Source: Paraburkholderia podalyriae
Lineage (GTDB): Bacteria > Pseudomonadota > Gammaproteobacteria > Burkholderiales > Burkholderiaceae
Length of the DNA: 64,000 nt
Direction: 5' to 3'
Assembly (NCBI RefSeq): GCF_014397785.1
Contig: NZ_VZQQ01000027.1
Coordinates: 1 to 64,000, forward strand
The translations under genes were made by a program, and so were the position numbers. Position 1 is the stretch's first letter. Every line of letters starts with the position of its first letter. Positions 27,405 through 35,550 of this stretch are shown here, piece by piece. The notes below the pieces were generated by a model. It saw nothing but the letters and a program-made list of their open reading frames with translations. It was not told the DNA's origin and searched no databases.

Positions 27405-29168
27405 ATGTCCGCAGTTTTTTCATCCCTGAGTCCGGCCACGGCCACCACGACCGCCGACGACACGCTGAAGCACAAGACCCGCGACGCGGGCGTCGTGTCA
27501 GGCGGCCATCTGGTCGCGAAGGCGCTGAAAAACGAGGGGGTCGACACGATCTTCACGCTGTGCGGCGGCCACATCATCGATATCTACGACGGCTGCGTCG
27601 ACGAAGGCATCCGCATCATCGACGTGCGCCACGAGCAGGTCGCCGCGCATGCGGCCGACGGCTACGCACGCCAGACCGGCAAGCTCGGCTGCGTGGTGAC
27701 GACCGCGGGTCCCGGGTGCACGAACGCGGTGACCGGCATCGCCACCGCGTTCCGCTCGGAAAGCCCGATCCTGCACATCGGCGGGCAGGGTGCGCTCACG
27801 CAGCACAAAATGGGCTCGCTGCAGGACCTGCCGCACGTCGACATCATGTCGCCGATCACGAAGTTCGCCGCGAGCGTGTCGAGCACCGAGCGCGTTGCGG
27901 ACATGATTTCGATGGCCGCGCGCGAGTGCTTCAACGGCGCGCCCGGTCCCGCCTACCTGGAAATTCCGCGCGACGTGCTCGACCGCGAAGTCGACGCGGC
28001 GCGCGCGATCGTGCCGCAGCCGGGCCACTATCGCGCGTCGACGAAATCGATCGGCGATCCGCGCGACATCGAGAAATTCGCGGACCTACTCGTCGATGCA
28101 GAGCGCCCCGCGATCCTGTACGGTCAGCAGGTGTGGACCGCGCGCGGTCACGAGGAAGCGATCGCGCTGCTGCGCGGCGTCGAGATTCCCGGCTATTTCA
28201 ACGGCGCGAGCCGCGGGCTGCTGCCGCCGGGCGATCCACATCACTTCGATCGCACGCGTTCGCAGGCGTTTGCGAATGCCGACGTGCTGATCGTGGTCGG
28301 CACGCCGTTCGATTTCCGCATGGGTTACGGCCGACGTATCAGCAAGGAATTGACGCTCGTCCAGATCGATATGGACTATCGGACGGTCGGCAAGAATCGC
28401 GATATCGACCTCGGTCTCGTCGGCGATCCGGGCGCGATCCTCGCCGCGGTGCTGCAGGCCGCGAGCGGTCGTATCAAGGACGACAAGCGTCAGGCGCGTC
28501 GCAAATGGATGGCGCAGTTGCGCGACGCCGAAGCGACCGCAACCGAAAAACTGATGCCGCTATTCCGCTCGAATAGCACGCCGATTCATCCCTATCGTGT
28601 CGCGTACGAACTCAACGAATTCCTGTCCGACGACACCGTCTATATCGGCGACGGCGGCGACGTCGTGACGATCTCCGCGCAAGCGGTGCGCCCGCGCCGC
28701 CCCGGTCAGTGGATGGACCCCGGCGCGCTCGGCTCGCTCGGCGTCGGCACCGGCTTCGCGCTCGCGGCGAAGCTCGCGCACCCGCACAAGGAAGTGCTCT
28801 GCTATTACGGCGACGGCTCGTTCGGCATGACCGCGTTCGACATGGAAACCGCGAACCGCTTCGGCGCACCGTATCTCGCGGTGATCGGCAACAACTCGGC
28901 GATGAACCAGATCCGCTACGGCCAGCTTGCCAAGTACGGTGAAGAACGCGGCAACGTCGGCAATCTGCTCGGCGACGTGCCGTTCAGCAAATTTGCCGAA
29001 ATGCTCGGCGGCTATGGCGAGGAAGTGCGCGATCCCGCGCAGATCGCGAGTGCGCTACAGCGTGCGCGCGAAGCGATTCATCGCACCGGCCGCTCGGCGG
29101 TGGTCAACATCTGGGTCGACCCGCGTGAATACGCGCCGGGCACGAAGAACCAGACCATGTACAAATAA
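27405..29168 (+). CDS. ThDP-dependent lyase, acetolactate synthase/2-hydroxyacyl-CoA lyase-like
   Basis: 587 residues with the three domains of the ThDP decarboxylase family. The Pyr-domain catalytic Glu is E77 in DVRHEQVAAHAADGYAR, and the ThDP motif runs from GDGS (469-472) to NN (496-497). The signatures I know from oxalyl-CoA decarboxylase are absent: YGVVGIP reads FTLCGGH, SAPGFLNG reads AGPGCTNA, and the final NNGGIY reads NNSAMNQ. The next gene, 24 bp on, is a formyl-CoA transferase. Cleavage of a 2-hydroxyacyl-CoA to formyl-CoA plus an aldehyde or ketone is my preferred inference. Alternatives are an acetolactate synthase, sulfoacetaldehyde acetyltransferase-like enzyme or divergent oxalyl-CoA decarboxylase. 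Confidence 0.85.
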   Translation: MSAVFSSLSPATATTTADDTLKHKTRDAGVVSGGHLVAKALKNEGVDTIFTLCGGHIIDIYDGCVDEGIRIIDVRHEQVAAHAADGYARQTGKLGCVVTTAGPGCTNAVTGIATAFRSESPILHIGGQGALTQHKMGSLQDLPHVDIMSPITKFAASVSSTERVADMISMAARECFNGAPGPAYLEIPRDVLDREVDAARAIVPQPGHYRASTKSIGDPRDIEKFADLLVDAERPAILYGQQVWTARGHEEAIALLRGVEIPGYFNGASRGLLPPGDPHHFDRTRSQAFANADVLIVVGTPFDFRMGYGRRISKELTLVQIDMDYRTVGKNRDIDLGLVGDPGAILAAVLQAASGRIKDDKRQARRKWMAQLRDAEATATEKLMPLFRSNSTPIHPYRVAYELNEFLSDDTVYIGDGGDVVTISAQAVRPRRPGQWMDPGALGSLGVGTGFALAAKLAHPHKEVLCYYGDGSFGMTAFDMETANRFGAPYLAVIGNNSAMNQIRYGQLAKYGEERGNVGNLLGDVPFSKFAEMLGGYGEEVRDPAQIASALQRAREAIHRTGRSAVVNIWVDPREYAPGTKNQTMYK

Positions 29169-29192
29169 CCCTCATCGTTCAGGAGATACGAC

Positions 29193-30440
29193 ATGGCCAA
29201 GGCACTCGACGGTGTGCGCATCCTCGATTTCACGCATGTGCAATCGGGGCCGACTTGCACGCAATTGCTCGCATGGTTCGGCGCGGACGTGATCAAGGTG
29301 GAACGGGCAGGCGCGGGCGACATCACGCGCGAGCAGCTGCGCGACATTCCCGACGTGGATAGCCTGTACTTCACGATGCTCAATCACAACAAGCGCTCGG
29401 TCACGATCGATACCAAGCACCCGGAGGGCAAGCAGGTGCTCGAAGCGTTGATCCAGAAATGCGATGTACTGGTCGAGAATTTCGCACCGGGCGCGCTCGA
29501 CCGGATGGGGTTCGGCTGGGAGCGGATTCAGGAATTGAATCCGCGCATGATCGTCGCGTCGGTGAAGGGTTTCGGCCCGGGACCTTACGAGGACTGCAAA
29601 GTGTATGAAAACGTCGCGCAATGCGCGGGCGGCGCGGCGTCGACCACCGGCTTCGACGACGGGCCGCCGGTCGTGACCGGCGCTCAGATCGGCGATAGCG
29701 GCACCGGTCTGCATCTCGCGCTGGGTATCGTCACCGCGCTCTATCAACGCACGCATACCGGACGCGGCCAACGCGTGCTCGCGGCCATGCAGGACGGCGT
29801 GCTCAATCTGTGCCGGGTCAAGCTGCGCGATCAGCAGCGGCTCGAGCGTACCGGCGTGATGAAAGAGTATCCGCAATACCCGAACGGAACGTTCGGCGAG
29901 GCGGTGCCGCGCGCGGGCAATGCGTCGGGCGGTGGGCAGCCTGGCTGGATTCTGAAGTGCAAGGGGTGGGAGACGGACCCTAACGCCTATATCTACTTCA
30001 TCACGCAGGCGCCCGTGTGGGCGAAGATCTGCAATGTGATCGGCAAGGAGGAATGGGCCACGGACCCCGACTATGCGACGGCGCCCGCGCGCCTACCGCG
30101 ACTGAAGGAGATCTTCGCCGAGATCGAACGCTGGACGATGACGAAGAGCAAGTTCGAGGCGATGCAGATCCTGAATAAATACGACATTCCGTGCGGCCCG
30201 ATCCTGTCGATGAAGGAAATTGCCGAGGAGCCCTCGCTGCGCAAGACCGGCACGATCGTCGAAGTCGATCATCCGAAGCGCGGCAAGTATCTGACAGTGG
30301 GCAATCCTATCAAGCTGTCCGACAGCCCGACCGACGTCAAACGCTCGCCGCTGCTTGGCGAACATACCGATGAAGTGATGGCGGATCTCGGTTATTCGGC
30401 CGAGCAGATCATGGCGCTGCGAACGGCTGGCGCGATCTAG
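29193..30440 (+). CDS. frc: Formyl-CoA:carboxylate CoA-transferase (class III, YfdW/Frc-like)
   Basis: 415 residues that read very like E. coli YfdW and Oxalobacter Frc from end to end (from memory: LDFTHVQSGPTCTQLLAWFG, YENVAQCAGGAASTTGF, NLCRVKLRDQQRLERTG, QPGWILKCKGWETDPNAYIY). The catalytic aspartate that forms the acyl-anhydride is D168 in GAQIGDSG. Gln48 stands where Oxalobacter Frc has Trp48, as in YfdW, and the glycine loop reads NASGGGQ instead of NAGGGGQ. It moves CoA from formyl-CoA to a carboxylic acid, classically oxalate. AGGAGATACGAC precedes the ATG. It sits between the ThDP lyase and the FAH-family gene in a tight operon. Confidence 0.92.
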   Translation: MAKALDGVRILDFTHVQSGPTCTQLLAWFGADVIKVERAGAGDITREQLRDIPDVDSLYFTMLNHNKRSVTIDTKHPEGKQVLEALIQKCDVLVENFAPGALDRMGFGWERIQELNPRMIVASVKGFGPGPYEDCKVYENVAQCAGGAASTTGFDDGPPVVTGAQIGDSGTGLHLALGIVTALYQRTHTGRGQRVLAAMQDGVLNLCRVKLRDQQRLERTGVMKEYPQYPNGTFGEAVPRAGNASGGGQPGWILKCKGWETDPNAYIYFITQAPVWAKICNVIGKEEWATDPDYATAPARLPRLKEIFAEIERWTMTKSKFEAMQILNKYDIPCGPILSMKEIAEEPSLRKTGTIVEVDHPKRGKYLTVGNPIKLSDSPTDVKRSPLLGEHTDEVMADLGYSAEQIMALRTAGAI

Positions 30441-30449
30441 GAGCGAGGC

Positions 30450-31265
30450 ATGCAGACGTGGATGCGGTTCATGTCGGGCGACGGTGGCATCGTGTTCGGC
30501 TGTGTCGAAGGCGCCTATCTGCACGAGTACGAAAGTCTCGCGCAGCCGGTGCCGACCGGCGCGGTACTGTCGCTGCGCGCATTGACTCCACTGGCGCCGT
30601 GCGCGCCCGGCAAGATCGTCGCGCTGTGGAATAACTATCACGCGCTCGTGGCGAAGCTCGATAAGCCCGTGCCTACGCATCCGCTGTTTCTGCTGAAGCC
30701 GGCGGCGTCGGTGATCGGCTCGGGCGAGCCGATCCGCCGGCCGCGTCACTACGCGGGCAAGATCGTCTACGAAGGCGAGCTAGGCATCGTGATCGGCAAG
30801 CGTTGTCGCGATGTGGATGCGCAGCAGGCGGAGGCGGCGATCTTCGGCTATACGCTCGTCAACGACGTCACCGCCGCCGATCTGCTCAACGAGAATCCGC
30901 ATTTTCCGCAGTGGTGTCGCGCGAAGGGTTTCGATACGTTCTGCTGCGTGGGTCCGGCCATCGTCACCGGTTTCGACTGGCGGGCCGCGCGCCTGCTGAC
31001 GACGCTCGATGGTGTCGAGCGTCAGAACTATCCGCTCGCCGATATGGTCTTTTCCCCGGCCGAGCAGGTGAGTCTGATTTCGCAGGATCTGACGCTCGAA
31101 CCCGGCGACGTGATCGCGTGTGGCACCTCGGTGGGCGTGGGGTCGATCAGGGACGGTGCAACGGTGTCGATCACGATCGATGGGATCGGCACGCTGACCA
31201 ATACCTTGAGCGCGGCGCAGCGCGACGAGCCACAGCGATTGGGCGATACCGCGAACATAGTTTGA
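30450..31265 (+). CDS. Fumarylacetoacetate hydrolase (FAH)-family protein
   Basis: 271 residues. The metal site of the FAH fold is visible as KIVYEGELGIVIGKRCRDV (Glu-x-Glu) and LVNDVTAADLL (Asp), followed by the oxyanion-side KGFDTFCCVGPAIV and the late GDVIACGTSVGVGSI. The family includes acylpyruvate hydrolases, oxaloacetate decarboxylases and 2-oxo-acid hydratases. The start is 9 bp after the CoA-transferase stop, with AGGAGCGAGG bridging the gap, so it is the third gene of the lyase operon. Its role might be to process a 2-oxo or acylpyruvate by-product; the substrate cannot be read. Confidence 0.9.
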   Translation: MQTWMRFMSGDGGIVFGCVEGAYLHEYESLAQPVPTGAVLSLRALTPLAPCAPGKIVALWNNYHALVAKLDKPVPTHPLFLLKPAASVIGSGEPIRRPRHYAGKIVYEGELGIVIGKRCRDVDAQQAEAAIFGYTLVNDVTAADLLNENPHFPQWCRAKGFDTFCCVGPAIVTGFDWRAARLLTTLDGVERQNYPLADMVFSPAEQVSLISQDLTLEPGDVIACGTSVGVGSIRDGATVSITIDGIGTLTNTLSAAQRDEPQRLGDTANIV

Positions 31266-31417
31266 CGAGGGCCGGGCCGCGCAGCCGTGCGGCTGTTGCC
31301 GTTACATCGCATCACGGAGGATCACCCATGCCGCAAGCTTGTGGGAGTGCCGTGTGGATGGACCTGATTGCCAATCGCGAAGACGGCGGGACGATGAACC
31401 CGCCGCCGGAGTCTTCT
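31266..31417 (+). other. Gap after the lyase operon with a possible weak terminator
   Basis: The stretch contains CGGCGGG / CCCGCCG (about 31382-31403) followed by TCTTCTTC, a candidate weak terminator for the operon. A well-placed GGAGG plus ATG at 31328 opens a plus-strand frame that runs antisense through the next genes; I do not accept it as a gene. Confidence 0.4.
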
Positions 31418-31747
31418 TCAATGCTTCTGTTCGCCAACTGCCACCGCGAATTCGATGTAGTACTGCGTCTTCCTGTGCAGAATCAGCTGCGCGAGAAAGT
31501 CGGCATCGTACGCGCGATGCAGGTGGCTGTGATAGCGCTCGATATAAGCGGTGATTCGCGCCAACTCGCCGTTGAACTCTTTCAGCATGTCGAGTGTCGC
31601 GCGGTCCCAGCGAAACCGCAGCCCAAGGTCGCTGAACGCGGCATTGTAGGCGCTCAGATGCGCATCGTCGGGATGGTCTTCGTGGTCCGCCGCCGCTGTA
31701 CGAGCGTTGCGTGTACCGATACGGGATTCAACCGGAGCGTGGTTCAT
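31418..31747 (-). CDS. Hypothetical protein with Glu/His-rich helical C-terminal half
   Basis: 109 residues starting MNHAPVESRIGTRNARTAAA with GAGGAGG nine bases upstream, so translation is likely. The N-terminal 30 residues are polar and Asp/His-rich. The C-terminal half (ATLDMLKEFNGELARITAYI then ERYHSHLHRAYDADFLAQLI) is predicted to be helical with a His cluster HSHLH. I recognise no family. It is transcribed in the same direction as the downstream lysR but separately, and carries an ATAGTTAAAGTTT site 67 bp upstream that it shares with lysR and the panE-like gene. Confidence 0.65.
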   Translation of the reverse strand: MNHAPVESRIGTRNARTAAADHEDHPDDAHLSAYNAAFSDLGLRFRWDRATLDMLKEFNGELARITAYIERYHSHLHRAYDADFLAQLILHRKTQYYIEFAVAVGEQKH

Positions 31748-31813
31748 GATCGGCCTCCTCGGCTTGCAAGTGAAACAACTCCCTTGCAGCATAGAAGCCG
31801 CGATGGATTTGCA

Positions 31814-31826
31814 ATAGTTAAAGTTT
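31814..31826. promoter_or_regulatory. Shared motif ATAGTTAAAGTTT upstream of the 109-residue protein gene
   Basis: The 13-mer is identical to 38169-38181 and matches the complement of 32829-32841 in 12 of 13 positions. All three copies lie 38-102 bp upstream of minus-strand genes of the cluster. It lies in the 96-bp gap between the lysR stop and this gene. Probable half-site or core of the LysR operator. Confidence 0.5.
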
Positions 31827-31843
31827 TATTGGCTTTCCATAGA

Positions 31844-32791
31844 CTAAGGCTTATGCACGCTCAATTCCTTCACGCGCGTGATCTTTTCGATCAGATCCGC
31901 GCCTTCCTCCATCAGGAAGCGTTTGAAGGCGACGGCAACCGGCGGCAGACGTTTGTTCTTCCTATGCACGACGTACCAATTCAGCATGACCGGAAAGCTC
32001 TCGACGTCGAGCACGACCAGATGTCCCAATTGCAATTCGAGGCTGATCGTATGGGCAGACAGAAACGCGATGCCCATTCCGGCAATGACGGCCTGCTTGA
32101 TGGTCTCGGTGCTCTTGATCTCCATGGCAATCTTCAGATTGGACAGACGGCCGGCGAAACCTTCTTCCATCGAATTCCACGTATCCGAGCCGCGTTCGCG
32201 CACGATGAACGCTTCGTTCGCGAGTTGACTGAAGCGGATATTGCGCTTGTGCGCAAGCGGATGGTTGGGCGCCGCGACGATCACGTAGGGATGCGGCGCG
32301 AACGGTTCATTGGTCGCGTCGGTTTCGTGCGGAGGACGCACCATGACCGCGAGGTCGGTCTGATTGGTCGCCAGTTGATGCAGCAATTCTTCGCGGTTGT
32401 GCACGGCGAGGTTCAGATCCACGCCCGAATAGCGACGCGTGAATTCGGCGAGAAGCCGCGGAAAGAAATAGTCGCCGGCGCTGATCACCGCGACATTCAG
32501 CTTGCCGCCGGAGACGCCCTTCAACTGACTCATCGCTTCGTCGACTTCATGGAACTGCTGCATGATCGCGCGGCTGTAGTGGAGCATTTCGGTGCCGGCC
32601 GGCGTCAGGTAGATCTTTTTGCCGAGTTGCTCGAACAGAGGCAGCCCCGCATGTTCCTCGAGTTGCCGGACCTGGGTGGAGACGGCCGGCTGAGTCAGAT
32701 GCAATTCCTCGGCGGCGCGCGAAAAACTCAGATGGCGCGCCACCGTTTCAAAGACCTTCAGTTGCCGCAGAGTTGCATTGCGCATCGTCAT
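31844..32791 (-). CDS. LysR-family transcriptional regulator (CbbR-like)
   Basis: 315 residues. The DNA-binding helix-turn-helix is TLRQLKVFETVARHLSFSRA then LTQPAVSTQVRQLEEHAGLP at about 7-55. The C-terminal effector domain contains LNVAVISAGDYFFPRLLAEF and GMGIAFLSAHTISLEL, the pattern of regulators sensing small organic acids or phosphorylated intermediates. An ATAAT-N11-ATTAT box lies 30 bp upstream of the start, a classic LysR recognition site. It faces the OFA antiporter gene across 378 bp and likely controls it, itself, the 109-residue protein and the panE-like gene. Confidence 0.92.
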   Translation of the reverse strand: MTMRNATLRQLKVFETVARHLSFSRAAEELHLTQPAVSTQVRQLEEHAGLPLFEQLGKKIYLTPAGTEMLHYSRAIMQQFHEVDEAMSQLKGVSGGKLNVAVISAGDYFFPRLLAEFTRRYSGVDLNLAVHNREELLHQLATNQTDLAVMVRPPHETDATNEPFAPHPYVIVAAPNHPLAHKRNIRFSQLANEAFIVRERGSDTWNSMEEGFAGRLSNLKIAMEIKSTETIKQAVIAGMGIAFLSAHTISLELQLGHLVVLDVESFPVMLNWYVVHRKNKRLPPVAVAFKRFLMEEGADLIEKITRVKELSVHKP

Positions 32792-33169
32792 GGTCGATGT
32801 ATAAGGAAACGTGAATCAACATAATAACAAACTTTAATTATGAGTAATTCAGCAATGACCCTAGCATGAATCGTATAAGGAGCCGAATAGCCACTGCACC
32901 AATACGCGGGTTAACGCATAGATATGCGGTGTGGCGGACGAAACTAGTGGTGAATAAGCTGCAATGCTTACCGCGTGAAGCATAGTTCTGGTCGGAATAA
33001 AGCAAGAAGTTTATCGAAGGACGAATTCGGGGGCTCCGTGGAAACGCACCAGAAGCATCAAGTTCCATTTTCCCGAATGGCGAAGTTCTCGGGCCATAAC
33101 GATAAGGCGGGACGCATCCAGCACGGCGCGTAAGCCGGCTGCACTAAATAAATAGTGGAGACAAGGCTC
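32792..33169. other. Divergent regulatory region lysR / OFA antiporter
   Basis: This 378-bp gap is AT-rich next to lysR (32800-32880) and contains the ATAAT-N11-ATTAT site. Several short minus-strand frames near 33000-33170 run into the transporter gene antisense and are not convincing genes. It should contain promoters for both lysR and the OFA gene. Confidence 0.5.
32821..32841. promoter_or_regulatory. LysR-type operator ATAAT-N11-ATTAT
   Basis: A perfect interrupted palindrome ATAAT-11 bp-ATTAT that fits the T-N11-A consensus of LysR proteins, 30 bp upstream of the lysR start. It includes the complement of the shared ATA(G/A)TTAAAGTTT motif. It is placed to mediate autoregulation and activation of the divergent OFA gene. 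Confidence 0.65.
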
Positions 33170-34519
33170 ATGGACAATATCACCCAGCAATCGACGACCC
33201 GCAATTCCTGGCGCAACCGTTGGTGGCAACTCGTCATCGGCATGGTGTGTATGGCGCTGGTGGCGAATCTGCAATATGCGTGGACGTTATTCGTGGCCCC
33301 CATGCATGCGCGGCATCACTGGAGCGAGGCGTCGATCCAACTCGCGTTCTCGATCTTCATTCTGACGGAGACCTGGCTCGTGCCGTTCGAGGGCTGGCTC
33401 GTCGATCGATTCGGGCCGCGCCCGGTGGTGGCAGCCGGCGCCGTATGCGCGGGTTTGTCATGGATTCTCAATTCGCATGCGACGACGCTCGGCGTGTTGT
33501 ACCTGGCCGCCGTGATCGGAGGGATAGGCGCGGGCGGCGTCTATGGAACGTGCGTCGGCAATGCGCTCAAATGGTTTCCCGATCGGCGCGGTCTCGCGGC
33601 GGGTTTGACGGCCGCGGGTTTTGGGGCCGGCGCGGCGCTCACGGTGATTCCGATTGCGAACATGATTACCCGCCGCGGCTATGAAGAGACGTTCCTGTTT
33701 TTCGGCATCCTGCAAGGCGTCAGCATCCTGCTGCTCGCGATGCTGTTGACGCGGCCGATCTTGCGGCAGCAGGGCGTACGCAAGAGCCGCTTCGCGGTAT
33801 CGAAAGTCGATTTCACCGCGCGCCAGATGATCAGAACGCCGGTGTTCTGGGTGATCTATGCGTCGTTCGTCGCGGTTGCGGCGGGCGGTTTGATGGCGAC
33901 CGCACAGATCGGCCCGATTGCGAAAGACTGGGGCATCGCGCGCATTCCGATGTCGTTCCTCGGCATGACGTTGCCGCTGCTGACCGTCACGCTGTCGATC
34001 GACAATATCTTCAACGGCTTGACGCGTCCGCTATGCGGCTTCATATCCGACAAGATCGGCCGTGAAAACACGATGTTCGTGATCTTCATCGGCGAAGGGC
34101 TCGCGTTGCTCGGCATGATGCAGTTCGGCAGCAATCCCTATGCGTTCATGGTCTTCGCCGCGCTGATCTTCCTGTTCTGGGGCGAGATCTTCTCGATCTT
34201 CCCCGCGATTTGCGCCGATACGTTCGGCAGCAAGTACGCGACCGCCAATGCCGGCACCTTGTACACCGCAAAGGGCACGGCTTCGTTGCTGGTGCCAATC
34301 GCGTCGGTGCTTGCGGCGACAGGCGGCTGGAGCCTTGTCTTCGTCGTCGCGGCCGTCGTCACGATCGCAGCCGGCGTTTCCGCGAAGTTCATACTCGAGC
34401 CGATGCGTGCGCGCTGGATCGAATCGCACAATCAACCTCAGGGCGCGCTGGCCGTCGCGGCTCCCGGCAATGGCAACGCGTCGCGAATGAGTCACTGGCC
34501 CGAACAGACCGGCGAATAA
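33170..34519 (+). CDS. OFA-family MFS antiporter of the lyase cluster
   Basis: 449 residues with twelve apparent helices. VANLQYAWTLFVAPM in TM1, NALKWFPDRRGLAAGLTAAGFG after TM4, and ICGFISDKIGRENTMFVIF-like loop (LCGFISDKIGREN) agree with OxlT and other oxalate/formate antiporters. GGAGACAAGG precedes the ATG at 33170. In the cluster it could import the carboxylate substrate in exchange for formate, as OxlT exchanges oxalate and formate. Unlike the OFA gene at 22573, it has no tiny gene behind it: the next lysR begins 33 bp after its stop. Confidence 0.9.
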   Translation: MDNITQQSTTRNSWRNRWWQLVIGMVCMALVANLQYAWTLFVAPMHARHHWSEASIQLAFSIFILTETWLVPFEGWLVDRFGPRPVVAAGAVCAGLSWILNSHATTLGVLYLAAVIGGIGAGGVYGTCVGNALKWFPDRRGLAAGLTAAGFGAGAALTVIPIANMITRRGYEETFLFFGILQGVSILLLAMLLTRPILRQQGVRKSRFAVSKVDFTARQMIRTPVFWVIYASFVAVAAGGLMATAQIGPIAKDWGIARIPMSFLGMTLPLLTVTLSIDNIFNGLTRPLCGFISDKIGRENTMFVIFIGEGLALLGMMQFGSNPYAFMVFAALIFLFWGEIFSIFPAICADTFGSKYATANAGTLYTAKGTASLLVPIASVLAATGGWSLVFVVAAVVTIAAGVSAKFILEPMRARWIESHNQPQGALAVAAPGNGNASRMSHWPEQTGE

Positions 34520-34552
34520 CGTAACAAGCGTCGCGCGCCCGGAACCGATGTC

Positions 34553-35533
34553 ATGAACGTTTCGCTGCAGCAGCTAAAGGTATTCGTCGCGGTCGCGCGC
34601 GAGCGCAGTTTCACGCGTGCGGCGCGCGAGTTCGATCTGACGCAGTCGGCCGTGAGCCGTTGCGTGCGTGAACTGGAAGATGCGGTCGAATTGAAACTGT
34701 TTGATCGCACGACACGCCATGTCGAGCTGACGAATGCGGGCGCGAGTCTCGAGAGAAGAATTGGCCGGCTGCTCGACGAAATCGAATTGACGCTGCTGGA
34801 GGAGCGCGCTGCTTACGACGGACACACGGGCGTCGTCGTATTCGCGAGTAGTCCGGTGTTGTCGTCCGGTTGGGTGCCGCGGGCTTTGGCGCAGTGTGCG
34901 TCGGTCTTGCCCGAGCTGATCGTGTCGGTCAGGGATCAACCTCAAAGCGGCGTGCTGGCCAGTGTCGAGCAGGGCGAAGTGGATTTCGGCGCGGTCTGCG
35001 TGACCGGGCCCGTTGATAGTCCTCTATTACATGCTCAGGTACTTTTCACTACGCCACTGCATGCGGTGCTTCCATCCATTCATCCGCTGGCGCGCCACGA
35101 CAGCATTGGCTGGCATGCGTTGCGCGAATGTCCGCTGATAACGCTGAATGCCGATACGGGGGTGCGCGCCGCGCTCGGACCGGTACTCGCCGCGAACGAA
35201 TTGAAACGCCGGCCGTTGCAGGAACTGGGACACATCGCGGCGGTAGAGCGCATGGTCGAATTGGGTCTTGGTGTCGGAATATTGCCTGTCGATCCGCATT
35301 GGTCTTCGCCGGGCGCTTCGTTGGTGAGTCGTCCGTTGGTACCCGAAACGACATTGACGACGGTACTCGTGCACCGCAGGAATCGCTCGCTTCGTCCCAA
35401 TGCGGCTGCTGCGTGGGCGCAGTTCGTCGCGTCGACGACCGAGCATGCGCGGATCGCGGAAGCAGGGCCTATCGTTGGCGCGACCCACACTTTCAGGCCG
35501 TCCGTGGCGCGAAGCGTGTTGCAGGAACCCTAG
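34553..35533 (+). CDS. LysR-family transcriptional regulator (second)
   Basis: 326 residues. The N-terminal winged helix is MNVSLQQLKVFVAVARERSF then DLTQSAVSRCVRELEDAVEL. The effector domain is less conserved (VVVFASSPVLSSGWVPRALA, later VERMVELGLGVGILPVDP). It differs clearly from the first LysR of the cluster. It lies between the OFA gene (33 bp) and the aldehyde dehydrogenase gene (17 bp), all on the plus strand, so the three may be one transcript. It probably regulates the dehydrogenase or the whole segment. No separate operator is visible in the short gaps. Confidence 0.9.
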   Translation: MNVSLQQLKVFVAVARERSFTRAAREFDLTQSAVSRCVRELEDAVELKLFDRTTRHVELTNAGASLERRIGRLLDEIELTLLEERAAYDGHTGVVVFASSPVLSSGWVPRALAQCASVLPELIVSVRDQPQSGVLASVEQGEVDFGAVCVTGPVDSPLLHAQVLFTTPLHAVLPSIHPLARHDSIGWHALRECPLITLNADTGVRAALGPVLAANELKRRPLQELGHIAAVERMVELGLGVGILPVDPHWSSPGASLVSRPLVPETTLTTVLVHRRNRSLRPNAAAAWAQFVASTTEHARIAEAGPIVGATHTFRPSVARSVLQEP

Positions 35534-35550
35534 ACTACTCAAGGAGCTTC

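Noticed and set aside
27405..30440. Classical oxalate operon (oxc-frc)
   Set aside because: The transferase fits, but the ThDP enzyme lacks the oxalyl-CoA decarboxylase signature loops; kept as an alternative only.
31814..31860. ATAGACTAAGGCTTAT near the lysR stop as a second operator
   Set aside because: An imperfect inverted repeat without another copy in the window; chance is likely in this AT-rich gap.
30803..32824. Long plus-strand open frame of 673 codons across the FAH-family gene, the 109-residue gene and lysR
   Set aside because: It is out of frame with the FAH gene and antisense to lysR, whose protein shows clear family motifs; GC-rich DNA often leaves such shadow frames open.
33011..33303. 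Minus-strand frames of 81-87 codons in the lysR/OFA gap
   Set aside because: They overlap the first 100 bp of the OFA gene antisense and have no ribosome-binding site or family features.
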